Of a DNA stretch of 5,734 nt, positions 1 to 5,654 are shown one piece after another. How positions within the stretch are numbered: position 1 is the stretch's first letter; the number at the start of each line of letters is the position of its first letter. This DNA comes from Pirellulaceae bacterium (GTDB lineage: Bacteria; Planctomycetota; Planctomycetia; Pirellulales; Pirellulaceae), in assembly GCA_030744095.1 (NCBI GenBank), contig JASLRF010000120.1, positions 1 to 5,734 of the forward strand. Direction: 5' to 3'. The notes under the pieces were generated by a model. That model searched no databases, was not told the DNA's origin, and was given only the letters and a program-made list of their open reading frames with translations. Position numbers and translations under genes: made by a program.

Positions 1-932
1 GTGGTTTCGAGAAGGCAGGCGAAGGTTACTTTTCACCGGATGGCAAAACCATCATCTATCAGGCGATTCGCGCCGAGTACCCTTTTTATCAGATCTATAC
101 GCAACCGCTGTCTGGTGGCCAACCCAAACTGATTAGCACGGGTCGTGGACGAACCACCTGCAGTTATTTTTCACCTGACGGCACCAAGATCCTGTTCGCA
201 TCCAGCCATTTGGATCCACAGATAGAAAAGACCGAAGCGGCGGCGCTTAAGCAGGCCGAAGAAGATCGTAAGTCGGGACGACGCAGACGCTACCAATGGG
301 ACTTCGATCCCTTCATGGAGATCTTCGAAGCGGATCTGAACGGTAAGATTCTCCGGCGCCTGACCAACGCAGCTGGCTACGACGCCGAAGGCGCCTATTC
401 GCACGATGGCAAGCAAATTGCCTTTTGCAGTTCGCGAGACGGCGATGCTGACATCTACGTGATGAATTCTGATGGTTCCAACGTCCATCAAATCACCAAC
501 GTGAAGGGGTATGACGGCGGTCCGTTCTTGTCCCCTGATGGCAAGTGGATCGTCTTTCGCAGTGACCGCCTGCGCGAAGACTATCTGCAGATTCATGTGA
601 TCGGCAGCGACGGCAGGAACGAAGTCGCCTTGACCAGCAGCAACGGCGTCAACTGGGGACCGTATTGGCATCCTACTGAACCGTACATTATCTGGTCTGG
701 CGCGGATCATTCAGTTCCCAATGTCCGCCCCAACTACGACCTGTGGCTGATGCGTTACCAAGTTGTCGACGGCAAATTCCAAGGCAATGCCGTGCGTCGT
801 GTCACGGATTTTTCTGGAGCGGACGTCTTACCAGTTTTTTCGCCCGATGGCAAAAAACTGATGTGGACCAGCACCCGCACCGAATCGCACAAGAGCCAAC
901 TGTTCATTGCCGATTTTAAGTTCGCGAAGTAG
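1..932 (+). CDS. TolB-like PD40 beta-propeller protein, 5'-truncated by window edge
   Basis: The reading frame is already open at position 3 and runs 309 codons to a TAG at 930-932, so the N-terminus lies outside the window. Counting from the first visible codon, five PD40/TolB-type motifs occur: FSPDG at 10, FSPDG at 56, YSHDG at 132, LSPDG at 176 and FSPDG at 279, most followed by a beta strand ending in S-x-R-D/E (for example SSRDGDADIYVMNSDG). Each marks one propeller blade. Between the second and third motifs sits a charged, probably helical insert at about 71-97, rich in Glu/Lys/Ala and ending in RRRR. PD40 propellers are usually binding scaffolds, often periplasmic; no catalytic domain is visible in this part, but one could lie upstream. 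The signal peptide, if any, is out of view. It converges on the sigma factor gene with a 13-base gap. The family is secure; the ligand and role are unknown. It should not be called TolB itself without the N-terminal domain and a tol/pal context. Confidence 0.9.
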   Translation, partial: GFEKAGEGYFSPDGKTIIYQAIRAEYPFYQIYTQPLSGGQPKLISTGRGRTTCSYFSPDGTKILFASSHLDPQIEKTEAAALKQAEEDRKSGRRRRYQWDFDPFMEIFEADLNGKILRRLTNAAGYDAEGAYSHDGKQIAFCSSRDGDADIYVMNSDGSNVHQITNVKGYDGGPFLSPDGKWIVFRSDRLREDYLQIHVIGSDGRNEVALTSSNGVNWGPYWHPTEPYIIWSGADHSVPNVRPNYDLWLMRYQVVDGKFQGNAVRRVTDFSGADVLPVFSPDGKKLMWTSTRTESHKSQLFIADFKFAK

Positions 933-945
933 CCACACCTGTTGC

Positions 946-1500
946 TCAGTGCGACTCGATTTCGGCGATCTTGTCGCGCATCTGAGCCCGAGCGCGATGG
1001 AGCCGGCTCCGCACGGTGCCGATGTTGATCTCGAGAATTTCAGCGATGGTGTCGTAGTCCAACTCATCCATTTCACGTAGTATCAGGATCGCACGGTGTT
1101 CGTCACTGAGCAGATCGAGTGCGGCGTGGACCAGCGAAGCCTGTTCATCTCGCAGCATCCGATCGCCAGGCGTGTCGCCCTCGTCGATCGGTTCACCGCC
1201 GGTGTTTTCTCGCGTTTGATCGACCGACGTTTCCACCCGCTTGCGACGCTTTCGACTGACTGCCGTGTTGAACGCAATGCGATATAGCCAGGTATAAAAC
1301 GCCGCGTTGCGTTTGAACGACGCCAGCTTCAGATACGCTTGGACGAACGCCTCTTGGACGACGTCTTCTGCCTCAGTCCGGTCGCCAATGAAATTTGCCA
1401 CGGCATTGTACAGCCGATCCTGGTGGATTCTGACGAGTTGGCCAAACGCCGACGAGTCGCCTTGCAGTGATTCGTTGATCAAGTGCGACTCGTCGTTCAC
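946..1500 (-). CDS. ECF-type RNA polymerase sigma factor (RpoE/SigW-like), 184 aa
   Basis: This is a sigma-70 family factor of the extracytoplasmic-function group, with regions 2 and 4 only. Region 2 spans about residues 19-87 and includes the core-binding and -10-reading helices (DVVQEAF at 46-52, then FYTWLYRIAFN at 68-78 and a basic RKRRKR stretch at 83-88). A polar, acidic linker follows (about 90-118). Region 4 spans about 122-177, with the -35-reading helix-turn-helix at 148-170 (YDTIAEIL then GTVRSRLHRAR). The length of 184 residues is normal for ECF factors. The start is GTG: GGAG lies 5 bases upstream, and an in-frame TAG seven codons upstream rules out a longer protein. No anti-sigma gene follows, because the next gene downstream is the convergent propeller gene. 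A probable sigma-70 promoter lies at 1576-1604. The ECF subgroup and regulon cannot be read from this window. Confidence 0.96.
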   Translation of the reverse strand: MNDESHLINESLQGDSSAFGQLVRIHQDRLYNAVANFIGDRTEAEDVVQEAFVQAYLKLASFKRNAAFYTWLYRIAFNTAVSRKRRKRVETSVDQTRENTGGEPIDEGDTPGDRMLRDEQASLVHAALDLLSDEHRAILILREMDELDYDTIAEILEINIGTVRSRLHRARAQMRDKIAEIESH

Positions 1501-1575
1501 GCGAACTCCACGGCTCTACACGGTGGGAAAAAGAGGGCTCAGCTACCGGCGGGCAAAACCGCGGCAACAGTATTT

Positions 1576-1604
1576 ATCTTGCGGTCGGGTGGAAATGTTG
1601 TCAA
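1576..1604 (-). promoter_or_regulatory. Putative sigma-70 promoter of the ECF sigma gene
   Basis: On the minus strand a perfect -35 hexamer TTGACA (1604-1599) is followed after exactly 17 bases by CAAGAT (1581-1576). The latter matches the -10 consensus at three of six positions, including the key A at position 2 and T at position 6. Transcription would start near 1569, leaving a leader of about 70 bases before the GTG at 1500. The -35 is strong and the -10 weak. No motif resembling a typical ECF self-recognised promoter (a GGAAC-type -35) was seen. Confidence 0.45.
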
Positions 1605-1712
1605 ACCGGGGTAGGTCTTACGCCAATGGCTCGTCCTGACCATTCGCCGGACACATAAGAAATCACGCCATGGTGTAGCACATCGTTCGCCGATTCGCCG
1701 TCGTACGACAGC

Positions 1713-1764
1713 TTTGAAAGAGACGTGTACGGCTCTTTGGGTAAGCTCAGCAACCTCTTTCAAA
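1713..1764 (-). repeat. Inverted repeat with an alternative third arm
   Basis: TTTGAAAGAG (1713-1722) and CTCTTTCAAA (1755-1764) form a perfect 10-base inverted repeat with a 32-base spacer. Inside the spacer CTCTTT (1733-1738) can also pair with AAAGAG at 1717-1722, using a 10-base loop. The two pairings exclude each other. The cluster begins 51 bases after the oxidoreductase stop codon on the minus strand. No poly-T follows, so it is not a standard terminator; it may be a 3' end stabiliser, a processing site or chance. Confidence 0.5.
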
Positions 1765-1815
1765 CGACTTGTGACCATGGCGAGCGAAGTCAGTGCATCG
1801 CGAATACGATCAAAA

Positions 1816-2901
1816 CTAGGTCGTCGCGATACCGCTCGCGGTAAGCACCGCCGCTTGGACCGCAAGGTCATGGTCAACGGAAAAATCAGCCGATCTTTCC
1901 CCGCGGATGATCTTTGCCAGGTCGTTGAAATCGCCATCGTAACGGCCGCCAAGCGGCGGCAACTCGACTTCCTGCGTACCTTTTTTGAACCCGTCACGAG
2001 GTTGATCGAGCGTCAAAGTGAGGCGCGGTGGTTCGAGCGGCCGGATGTCGATTGTCCCCTGATCGCCGCAGACGACGAATTGACGGCGGCGGCCGCCATC
2101 AACCTCTATCAAAGCGCTCCGAATCGTTGCGGTTGTCTTGGGATATTCGAGCACGGCGAGGCAGTTGTCGAGCAAATTGTCATGGTCCGGCCTCGTCTGC
2201 CGATTGAACGCCGTGACGCGATCGGGCTTGCCGGCGACATAGACAATGGCGTCCATCAAGTGACAGCCCAATTCGAACATTGAGCCGCCGGGATACCTGG
2301 CCAGCTGCTTTCGAGTGTTCGCGTTGACGGTCTTGCTCATCACCGCATCAATTTCGAAAATCTGTCCCAACCAACCCTGCTTGACAGCATTGAACAGGAA
2401 CTGAAAGGCTGGGTTGTAGCGGTACATATAGCCCATCTGAACGACGCGTTGGTGACGAGTGGACGCGTCGAGCAAGCGTTTGAATTCGGGTAGATTCTCG
2501 CCGGCCGGTTTGTCCAAGTGAACGTGGAGCTTTGCAGCGATGCACCGGTGTGCCATGGCAAGCAAGTCACGAACTTCCGTCTCAACGGCGACCGCTTGCA
2601 GGCCTTCAACCGCCAAGAGCTGCTCAGTGGTCATCCAATTCAGACCGCGGTAAACCGAAGTCGCTTCCATCCGCTTTCGCTGGTTTGCATCGGGCTCGAC
2701 CACGCCGACCACTTCGTAGTCATCCGAAAACTTGCGCATCGTCGCCATTTTCCCCGAGGCGTGCGCGTGTTTGGTCCCGATCTGCCCGATCCTGATTCTC
2801 GACGAAGTCTCAGCCGCACCAACGTGCCGGCCGGCGAGCGGCGCAATGACAGTCGTCGTGGCGACGGCTCGGATGAACTGGCGACGGTCAGTTTGTGGCA
2901 T
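1816..2901 (-). CDS. Gfo/Idh/MocA-family oxidoreductase with Tat signal, 361 aa
   Basis: This is a predicted NAD(P)-dependent sugar or cyclitol oxidoreductase. The N-terminus has a twin-arginine signal (DRRQFIR at 5-11, then a hydrophobic stretch to about 24, with an Ala-rich cleavage region near 28-30), so the folded enzyme is probably exported. The Rossmann domain follows (about 35-150): strand and loop at 36-50, the acidic strand end VVGVVEPD at 64-71, and the family motif DKPAG at 130-134 whose Lys131 matches the catalytic lysine. The C-terminal domain contains GGSMFELGCHLMD at 205-217, where His214 matches the catalytic histidine. Two oddities: the nucleotide loop reads GTKHAH (42-47) instead of GxGxxG/A, and Glu210 occupies the position that is Asp in inositol dehydrogenase. 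The ATG is preceded by GAGG at an 8-base spacing. The length is normal for the family. Substrate unknown; planctomycetes carry many such paralogues. Confidence 0.93.
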   Translation of the reverse strand: MPQTDRRQFIRAVATTTVIAPLAGRHVGAAETSSRIRIGQIGTKHAHASGKMATMRKFSDDYEVVGVVEPDANQRKRMEATSVYRGLNWMTTEQLLAVEGLQAVAVETEVRDLLAMAHRCIAAKLHVHLDKPAGENLPEFKRLLDASTRHQRVVQMGYMYRYNPAFQFLFNAVKQGWLGQIFEIDAVMSKTVNANTRKQLARYPGGSMFELGCHLMDAIVYVAGKPDRVTAFNRQTRPDHDNLLDNCLAVLEYPKTTATIRSALIEVDGGRRRQFVVCGDQGTIDIRPLEPPRLTLTLDQPRDGFKKGTQEVELPPLGGRYDGDFNDLAKIIRGERSADFSVDHDLAVQAAVLTASGIATT

Positions 2902-2968
2902 CGGTGGATCCTCATCGGAGAGAAAGCGGTGTTCGCGGCAATACGCGGCACGCGTGTTGAAACCAATG

Positions 2969-3004
2969 GTGGCCGCCTATGGCCACGTACGAGTCCAGAG
3001 TCAA
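2969..3004 (-). promoter_or_regulatory. Weak candidate promoter with overlapping palindrome, oxidoreductase gene
   Basis: On the minus strand TTGACT (3004-2999, five of six -35 matches) stands 17 bases from CATAGG (2981-2976), a poor -10 that lacks the final T. The same place holds a perfect inverted repeat, GTGGCC (2969-2974) and GGCCAC (2981-2986), around a 6-base centre. A repressor bound to that palindrome would cover the -10. The transcript would have a leader of about 70 bases. Both parts are short enough to occur by chance. Confidence 0.25.
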
Positions 3005-3045
3005 TAGTCCCATCCTGGCACGGTCCTAACGCGGCAGTGCCGCAG

Positions 3046-3072
3046 CCAAATAGGGAACATGCCCGTATTTGG
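3046..3072. repeat. Strong hairpin in the GGT-oxidoreductase spacer
   Basis: CCAAATA (3046-3052) pairs with TATTTGG (3066-3072), and the stem continues with GGG (3053-3055) and CCC (3062-3064) past one bulged G at 3065, giving ten base pairs and a 6-base loop. An alternative perfect pairing, GGGAAC (3053-3058) with GTTCCC (3076-3081), uses the same GGG and excludes it. A small GC stem at 3031-3043 (GCGGC/GCCGC) lies immediately alongside. No T-run suggests termination here. Confidence 0.5.
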
Positions 3073-3094
3073 TACGTTCCCGTCGGTCGCTCAC

Positions 3095-3122
3095 AAAACA
3101 TGCGCGCACCGAGCGCGCATGT
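3095..3122 (-). terminator. Intrinsic terminator of the GGT-like gene
   Basis: On the minus strand, 14 bases after the TAG of the GGT-like gene, ACATGCGCGC (3122-3113) pairs perfectly with GCGCGCATGT (3107-3098) around a 5-base loop. The last stem T runs into three more Ts (3097-3095). The 10-pair GC-rich stem is strong; the T-run is short, so termination may be partial. Its position directly after the stop codon supports the call and separates this gene from the oxidoreductase gene downstream. Confidence 0.75.
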
Positions 3123-3136
3123 CCCAAAGCTAGACT

Positions 3137-4885
3137 CTAATATCCAACAGCCTCCCCGTCTTTGCGAGCCTCCGTGGCAGCGTGCAGGACTCCATTTTCC
3201 CAGTCAATCATAATTCCTTGATATCCACCGAACGCTCCTTTGGCCCGGACAACCTTGTGGCCTCGAACACGCAATTCGCTGACCGTCTCCTTTGAAATGC
3301 CCGATTCAACCTGGACGGTTCCGACACCGTTGGCCGAAGTACCGGTTGGTTGAGCGCTACCCAGATGGCGGACGCGGGCCGCATCACCAGCGGCCTGCAC
3401 GTTCATGCCGAAATCGATCAGGTTGACCAGCACTTGCACGTGCCCTTGCGGTTGCATGTCGCCACCCATTACGCCAAAACAGAACCACGGCTTGCCATTC
3501 TTGGTTGCCATTGCCGGGATGATCGTATGAAACGGTCGTTTGTGAGGTTCCAATCGGTTTAAATGATCGGCATCAAGGGCAAACAGGGCACCTCGGTTTT
3601 GCATGGCAAAGCCAACCTCGCCCGTAACGATCTGAGAACCAAAGCCGTGATAGTTGCTTTGAATCAATGAGCAGCAGTTGCGGTCTTTGTCCACCACGGT
3701 CAGATAGACCGTGTCGCCGTGGGCCAAGATGGGATCACCCGCTGGAACATCCTTGGCTGCCTGGTTCATTTCTATTCGACCCACCTGCTGCTTGCCATAC
3801 CGTTTGGAGATTAGCTCTTCCGTCGGTAGATCGTTAAATGCCGGGTCCGAATAGAATTTGGCTCGATCCGCGAAGGCCAATTTCTTCGCTTCCACCAGCA
3901 GATGCACGTAGTCCGCGCTGCCGTGCTGCAGGGCTTTCACGTCGAACGATTCGAGCACATTGAGAATTTGTAACGCCGCGATACCCTGGCCGTTTGGCGG
4001 TAGTTCCCAAACATCAATGCCGCGATAGCTTGTCGATACCGGTTCGATCCAGTCCGCTCGATGTTCGTCAAAGTCTTTCTGAGAAAAATAACCGCCGTTC
4101 GCTTGGCTAAAGGCCACGATCTGTCGAGCAATGTTGCCTTTGTAAAACGCGTCGGCACCGGTTCGGGCGATATCGCGATATGAAGCCGCCAAACGTGGAT
4201 TGCGGAATATTTCTCCGAAACGGGGGGCCCGTTTCCCGTCGATCAAGAAAGTCGTGGCGGAATCGGGCCACTCGACCAACCGCTTTTCCGCATTCCTCCA
4301 GTAGCTTGCAATCACCTCCGAGACGGGAAAACCGTCTTCGGCAGTTTCAATGGAAGATGCCAGCACCTCCTCCAGCGTGCGACTGCCGAAGCGGGACTGC
4401 AATTCGCCCCATCCGCTGACACAGCCTGGAACTGACCAGGCCAACGGCCCGTATGTCGGAATTCTGTCCAGTTTCTTCTCTGCGAAAACTGCTCGAGAGA
4501 TTGACAATGGGCTGCGTCCGCTTGCATTGAGACCATACAGCTTCTGAGTCTTGTTTTCCCAGTAGATTGCGAACAGATCCCCGCCAATTCCGCAGCTCAT
4601 TGGCTCGACCACCCCGAGCATGGCGTTGGCGGCGATGGCAGCATCGACGGCGTTTCCGCCCGATTTCAGAATGTCCAAACCGGCTTGTGCAGCGAGCGGG
4701 TGGCTCGTCGCCACCGCACCATGTTTTGCCAGGACGACGGAACGGCTTTGTTGCGGGTCGCCGACGGGGCGATCGTAGCCCGCCCCGGAAGCCTGGTTTC
4801 GCAGTGATTCCACAGGAATACTCGGTTCGGTCACAATGAAACTCACAGGGATCAAGGCCAGGAGCAATGGTCGGATACTGTTCAT
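3137..4885 (-). CDS. Exported gamma-glutamyltransferase-family Ntn-hydrolase, 582 aa
   Basis: This belongs to the GGT superfamily, proenzymes that cleave themselves so that a threonine becomes the N-terminal nucleophile of the small subunit. The frame is open to 5044, but I choose the ATG at 4885: it begins a signal-peptide-like sequence (Arg5, then a hydrophobic run at 6-18), gives the usual GGT length, and fits the candidate promoter at 4931-4959. Shine-Dalgarno pairing there is weak. Numbering from this Met: MSCGIGGDLFA (96-106) is the large-subunit family motif; GDTVYLTVVD (390-399) contains the predicted nucleophile Thr392, giving a small subunit of 191 residues; GVMGGDMQPQGH (471-482) carries the glycine pair of the oxyanion loop. 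The classical glutamate-binding R-E-x-A-P is replaced by NASGRSP (120-126), and S-S-M-S-P by HTIIP (453-457). This resembles the GGT-like, YwrD or oxamate-amidohydrolase branch, so glutathione as substrate is uncertain. A terminator follows the gene. Confidence 0.93.
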   Translation of the reverse strand: MNSIRPLLLALIPVSFIVTEPSIPVESLRNQASGAGYDRPVGDPQQSRSVVLAKHGAVATSHPLAAQAGLDILKSGGNAVDAAIAANAMLGVVEPMSCGIGGDLFAIYWENKTQKLYGLNASGRSPLSISRAVFAEKKLDRIPTYGPLAWSVPGCVSGWGELQSRFGSRTLEEVLASSIETAEDGFPVSEVIASYWRNAEKRLVEWPDSATTFLIDGKRAPRFGEIFRNPRLAASYRDIARTGADAFYKGNIARQIVAFSQANGGYFSQKDFDEHRADWIEPVSTSYRGIDVWELPPNGQGIAALQILNVLESFDVKALQHGSADYVHLLVEAKKLAFADRAKFYSDPAFNDLPTEELISKRYGKQQVGRIEMNQAAKDVPAGDPILAHGDTVYLTVVDKDRNCCSLIQSNYHGFGSQIVTGEVGFAMQNRGALFALDADHLNRLEPHKRPFHTIIPAMATKNGKPWFCFGVMGGDMQPQGHVQVLVNLIDFGMNVQAAGDAARVRHLGSAQPTGTSANGVGTVQVESGISKETVSELRVRGHKVVRAKGAFGGYQGIMIDWENGVLHAATEARKDGEAVGY

Positions 4886-4930
4886 GCGGAAAGGCTCTGT
4901 CAGCGGAGGACGGGAGAAGGTCAGGCATTG

Positions 4931-4959
4931 GTTGTAGATTCTGACGAGGCGAGTTGCAA
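4931..4959 (-). promoter_or_regulatory. Candidate sigma-70 promoter of the GGT-like gene
   Basis: On the minus strand TTGCAA (4959-4954) and TACAAC (4936-4931) are separated by exactly 17 bases; each matches four of six consensus positions. Transcription would begin near 4924, giving a leader of about 40 bases before the ATG at 4885. This supports that start over the longer frame beginning at 5044, which would lie upstream of the transcript. Match quality is moderate, so this stays a prediction. Confidence 0.38.
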
Positions 4960-5285
4960 GAAATGATGTGCCAATAACGGATTTCGGGACCTTTCGACCC
5001 ACCAACCGATGGGGAGCAACGTGTGGGATCTTTGACAGGATCATCGATTCCGTCGTTTTCTGTTGGAAACGAGTGGTTTTGTGGCCGACGTTCGCCCCTG
5101 CCGCGGCTCTCGGTGGTTGGGGCGGTCAGCCCGTGATGGGCCGGTTGGTTGAGGTCGGCAAGGGCTCCATTTGGAGTTGCAAATTAGCGAAGCGCTGTTA
5201 CATTGACCCGCTTAAGTTGTTTATTGGCAAAGTTATCAGTTTGGAAAAAGTCCTGGCAGGACACGCGTTTGTAGAGTGCCAATGA
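4960..5285. other. Gene-free divergent control region upstream of GGT-like gene and rpsO
   Basis: I see no convincing gene here. A plus-strand frame at 4968-5285 (GTG start, 105 codons) has unremarkable composition, no ribosome binding site and no recognisable domain, so it is not called. The central part is GC-rich and can fold: CGCCCC (5093-5098) with GGGGCG (5119-5124), GCCC (5129-5132) with GGGC (5138-5141), and CTCCA (5165-5169) with TGGAG (5172-5176). The promoter of rpsO should lie in this stretch, yet no good -35/-10 pair was found; TTGACC at 5203-5208 has no acceptable -10 at the right distance. Confidence 0.55.
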
Positions 5286-5323
5286 GGACGGGATGTCGTC
5301 CCGTTCCCCCGCAAAACATAGGG
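5286..5323 (+). promoter_or_regulatory. Structured rpsO leader, candidate S15 autoregulatory element
   Basis: GGACGGGA (5286-5293) pairs with TCCCGTTC (5299-5306), eight pairs including one G-U, around a 5-base loop. A run of five Cs (5306-5310) ends the stem and can pair with GGG at 5321-5323, which is the Shine-Dalgarno sequence of rpsO. Translation could therefore be switched by folding. S15 represses its own mRNA through unrelated leader structures in several bacterial groups, so a leader of this kind is expected; binding by S15 is not shown here. Confidence 0.45.
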
Positions 5324-5329
5324 TCACAG

Positions 5330-5599
5330 ATGACGATCACGAAAGACCGGAAACAGGAAGTCATCCAGGGTTATAAGCAAAGCGATGGTGATACGGGATC
5401 TCCCGAAGTCCAAGTTGCGATTCTGACGACCCGGATTAACAACCTGACCGAACACCTTCGTACGCACAAGAAAGACTACGCAAGTCGCCGCGGTTTGTTG
5501 GCGATGGTTAGTCGGCGTCGTCGTTTGCTTGACTATATGCGGCGCGTAGATCCGCAGCGGTATCTCGACATTATCGGCCGACTCGGAATTCGTAAATAG
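5330..5599 (+). CDS. rpsO: 30S ribosomal protein S15
   Basis: S15 is a primary binder of 16S rRNA in the central domain, nucleating the platform of the small subunit and forming a bridge to the 50S. The 89-residue product has the same length as the E. coli protein including Met. Conserved RNA-contact positions are visible: DTGSPEVQ (21-28), then H42, D49 and S52 within [15 protein letters not shown] (42-56), followed by the basic helix [11 protein letters not shown] (60-70). The C-terminus ends [12 protein letters not shown], as is usual. The ATG at 5330 is chosen because GGG at 5321-5323 lies 6 bases upstream and the family start aligns there; an upstream frame start at 5276 would add 18 residues foreign to S15. 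It is followed after 55 bases by pnp, the arrangement conserved in many bacteria. Expression is probably tuned by the leader hairpin. Confidence 0.98.
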   Translation: MTITKDRKQEVIQGYKQSDGDTGSPEVQVAILTTRINNLTEHLRTHKKDYASRRGLLAMVSRRRRLLDYMRRVDPQRYLDIIGRLGIRK

Positions 5600-5608
5600 C
5601 CGCGGTCC

Positions 5609-5647
5609 GCCTGTCTTGTTGCGCCAGGACGCTTGCAGAAGGCAGGT
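5609..5647 (+). promoter_or_regulatory. Hairpin covering the pnp ribosome binding site
   Basis: In the rpsO-pnp spacer GCCTGTCTT (5609-5617) can pair with AAGGCAGGT (5639-5647): nine pairs, two of them G-U, closing a 21-base loop that holds a further short GCG/CGC stem (5621-5623 with 5630-5632). The AGG at 5644-5646, the likely Shine-Dalgarno of pnp, lies in the 3' arm. In E. coli the pnp leader hairpin is cut by RNase III and then used by PNPase to repress itself. A similar role here is an inference from position and shape. Confidence 0.45.
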
Positions 5648-5654
5648 AAGTGAA

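Larger units (their letters stand above)
1501..1815. other. Intergenic spacer between sigma factor and oxidoreductase genes
   Basis: This 315-base stretch holds the sigma factor's leader and probable promoter (1501-1604), a 10-base perfect palindrome GTCGTACGAC at 1700-1709, and the inverted-repeat cluster at 1713-1764. No T-run follows the inverted repeats on the minus strand, so no intrinsic terminator for the oxidoreductase gene is evident. One short minus-strand frame (1601-1753, 50 codons, TTG start) reads like protein but has no usable ribosome binding site. No RNA gene is recognised. Confidence 0.6.

Noticed and set aside
921..960. Bidirectional terminator between the convergent propeller and sigma genes
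   Set aside because: Only the short palindrome TTCGCGAA (921-928) is present, inside the coding end, with no stem of useful length and no T-run.
1539..1997. Minus-strand 152-codon frame overlapping the oxidoreductase 3' end, considered as a frameshifted C-terminus
   Set aside because: The oxidoreductase already ends at a normal family C-terminus (HDLAVQAAVLTASG), so no frameshift is needed.
1714..2283. Plus-strand 189-codon frame antisense to the oxidoreductase C-terminus
   Set aside because: Shadow of the oxidoreductase gene; no motif and no ribosome binding site.
2518..3213. Plus-strand 231-codon frame antisense to the oxidoreductase and its spacer
   Set aside because: It mostly mirrors a well-supported gene on the other strand; the translation is rich in Arg/Pro/Ser without any recognisable motif.
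4886..5044. N-terminal extension of the GGT-like protein by 53 residues
   Set aside because: The extension has no family resemblance, would place a signal peptide inside the protein, and covers a candidate promoter. The ATG at 4885 fits better.
5091..5142. GC-rich foldable stretch as a tRNA or small stable RNA
   Set aside because: No cloverleaf, no T-arm TTC motif in the right place, and no match to an RNA family I recognise.
5203..5239. TTGACC and TTATCA as the rpsO promoter
   Set aside because: The spacing is 24 bases, far from the 16-18 a sigma-70 promoter needs, and no other hexamer sits at the right distance.
4968..5285. Plus-strand 105-codon frame before rpsO
   Set aside because: GTG start without a ribosome binding site, no domain, and it covers the stretch where rpsO control signals must lie.
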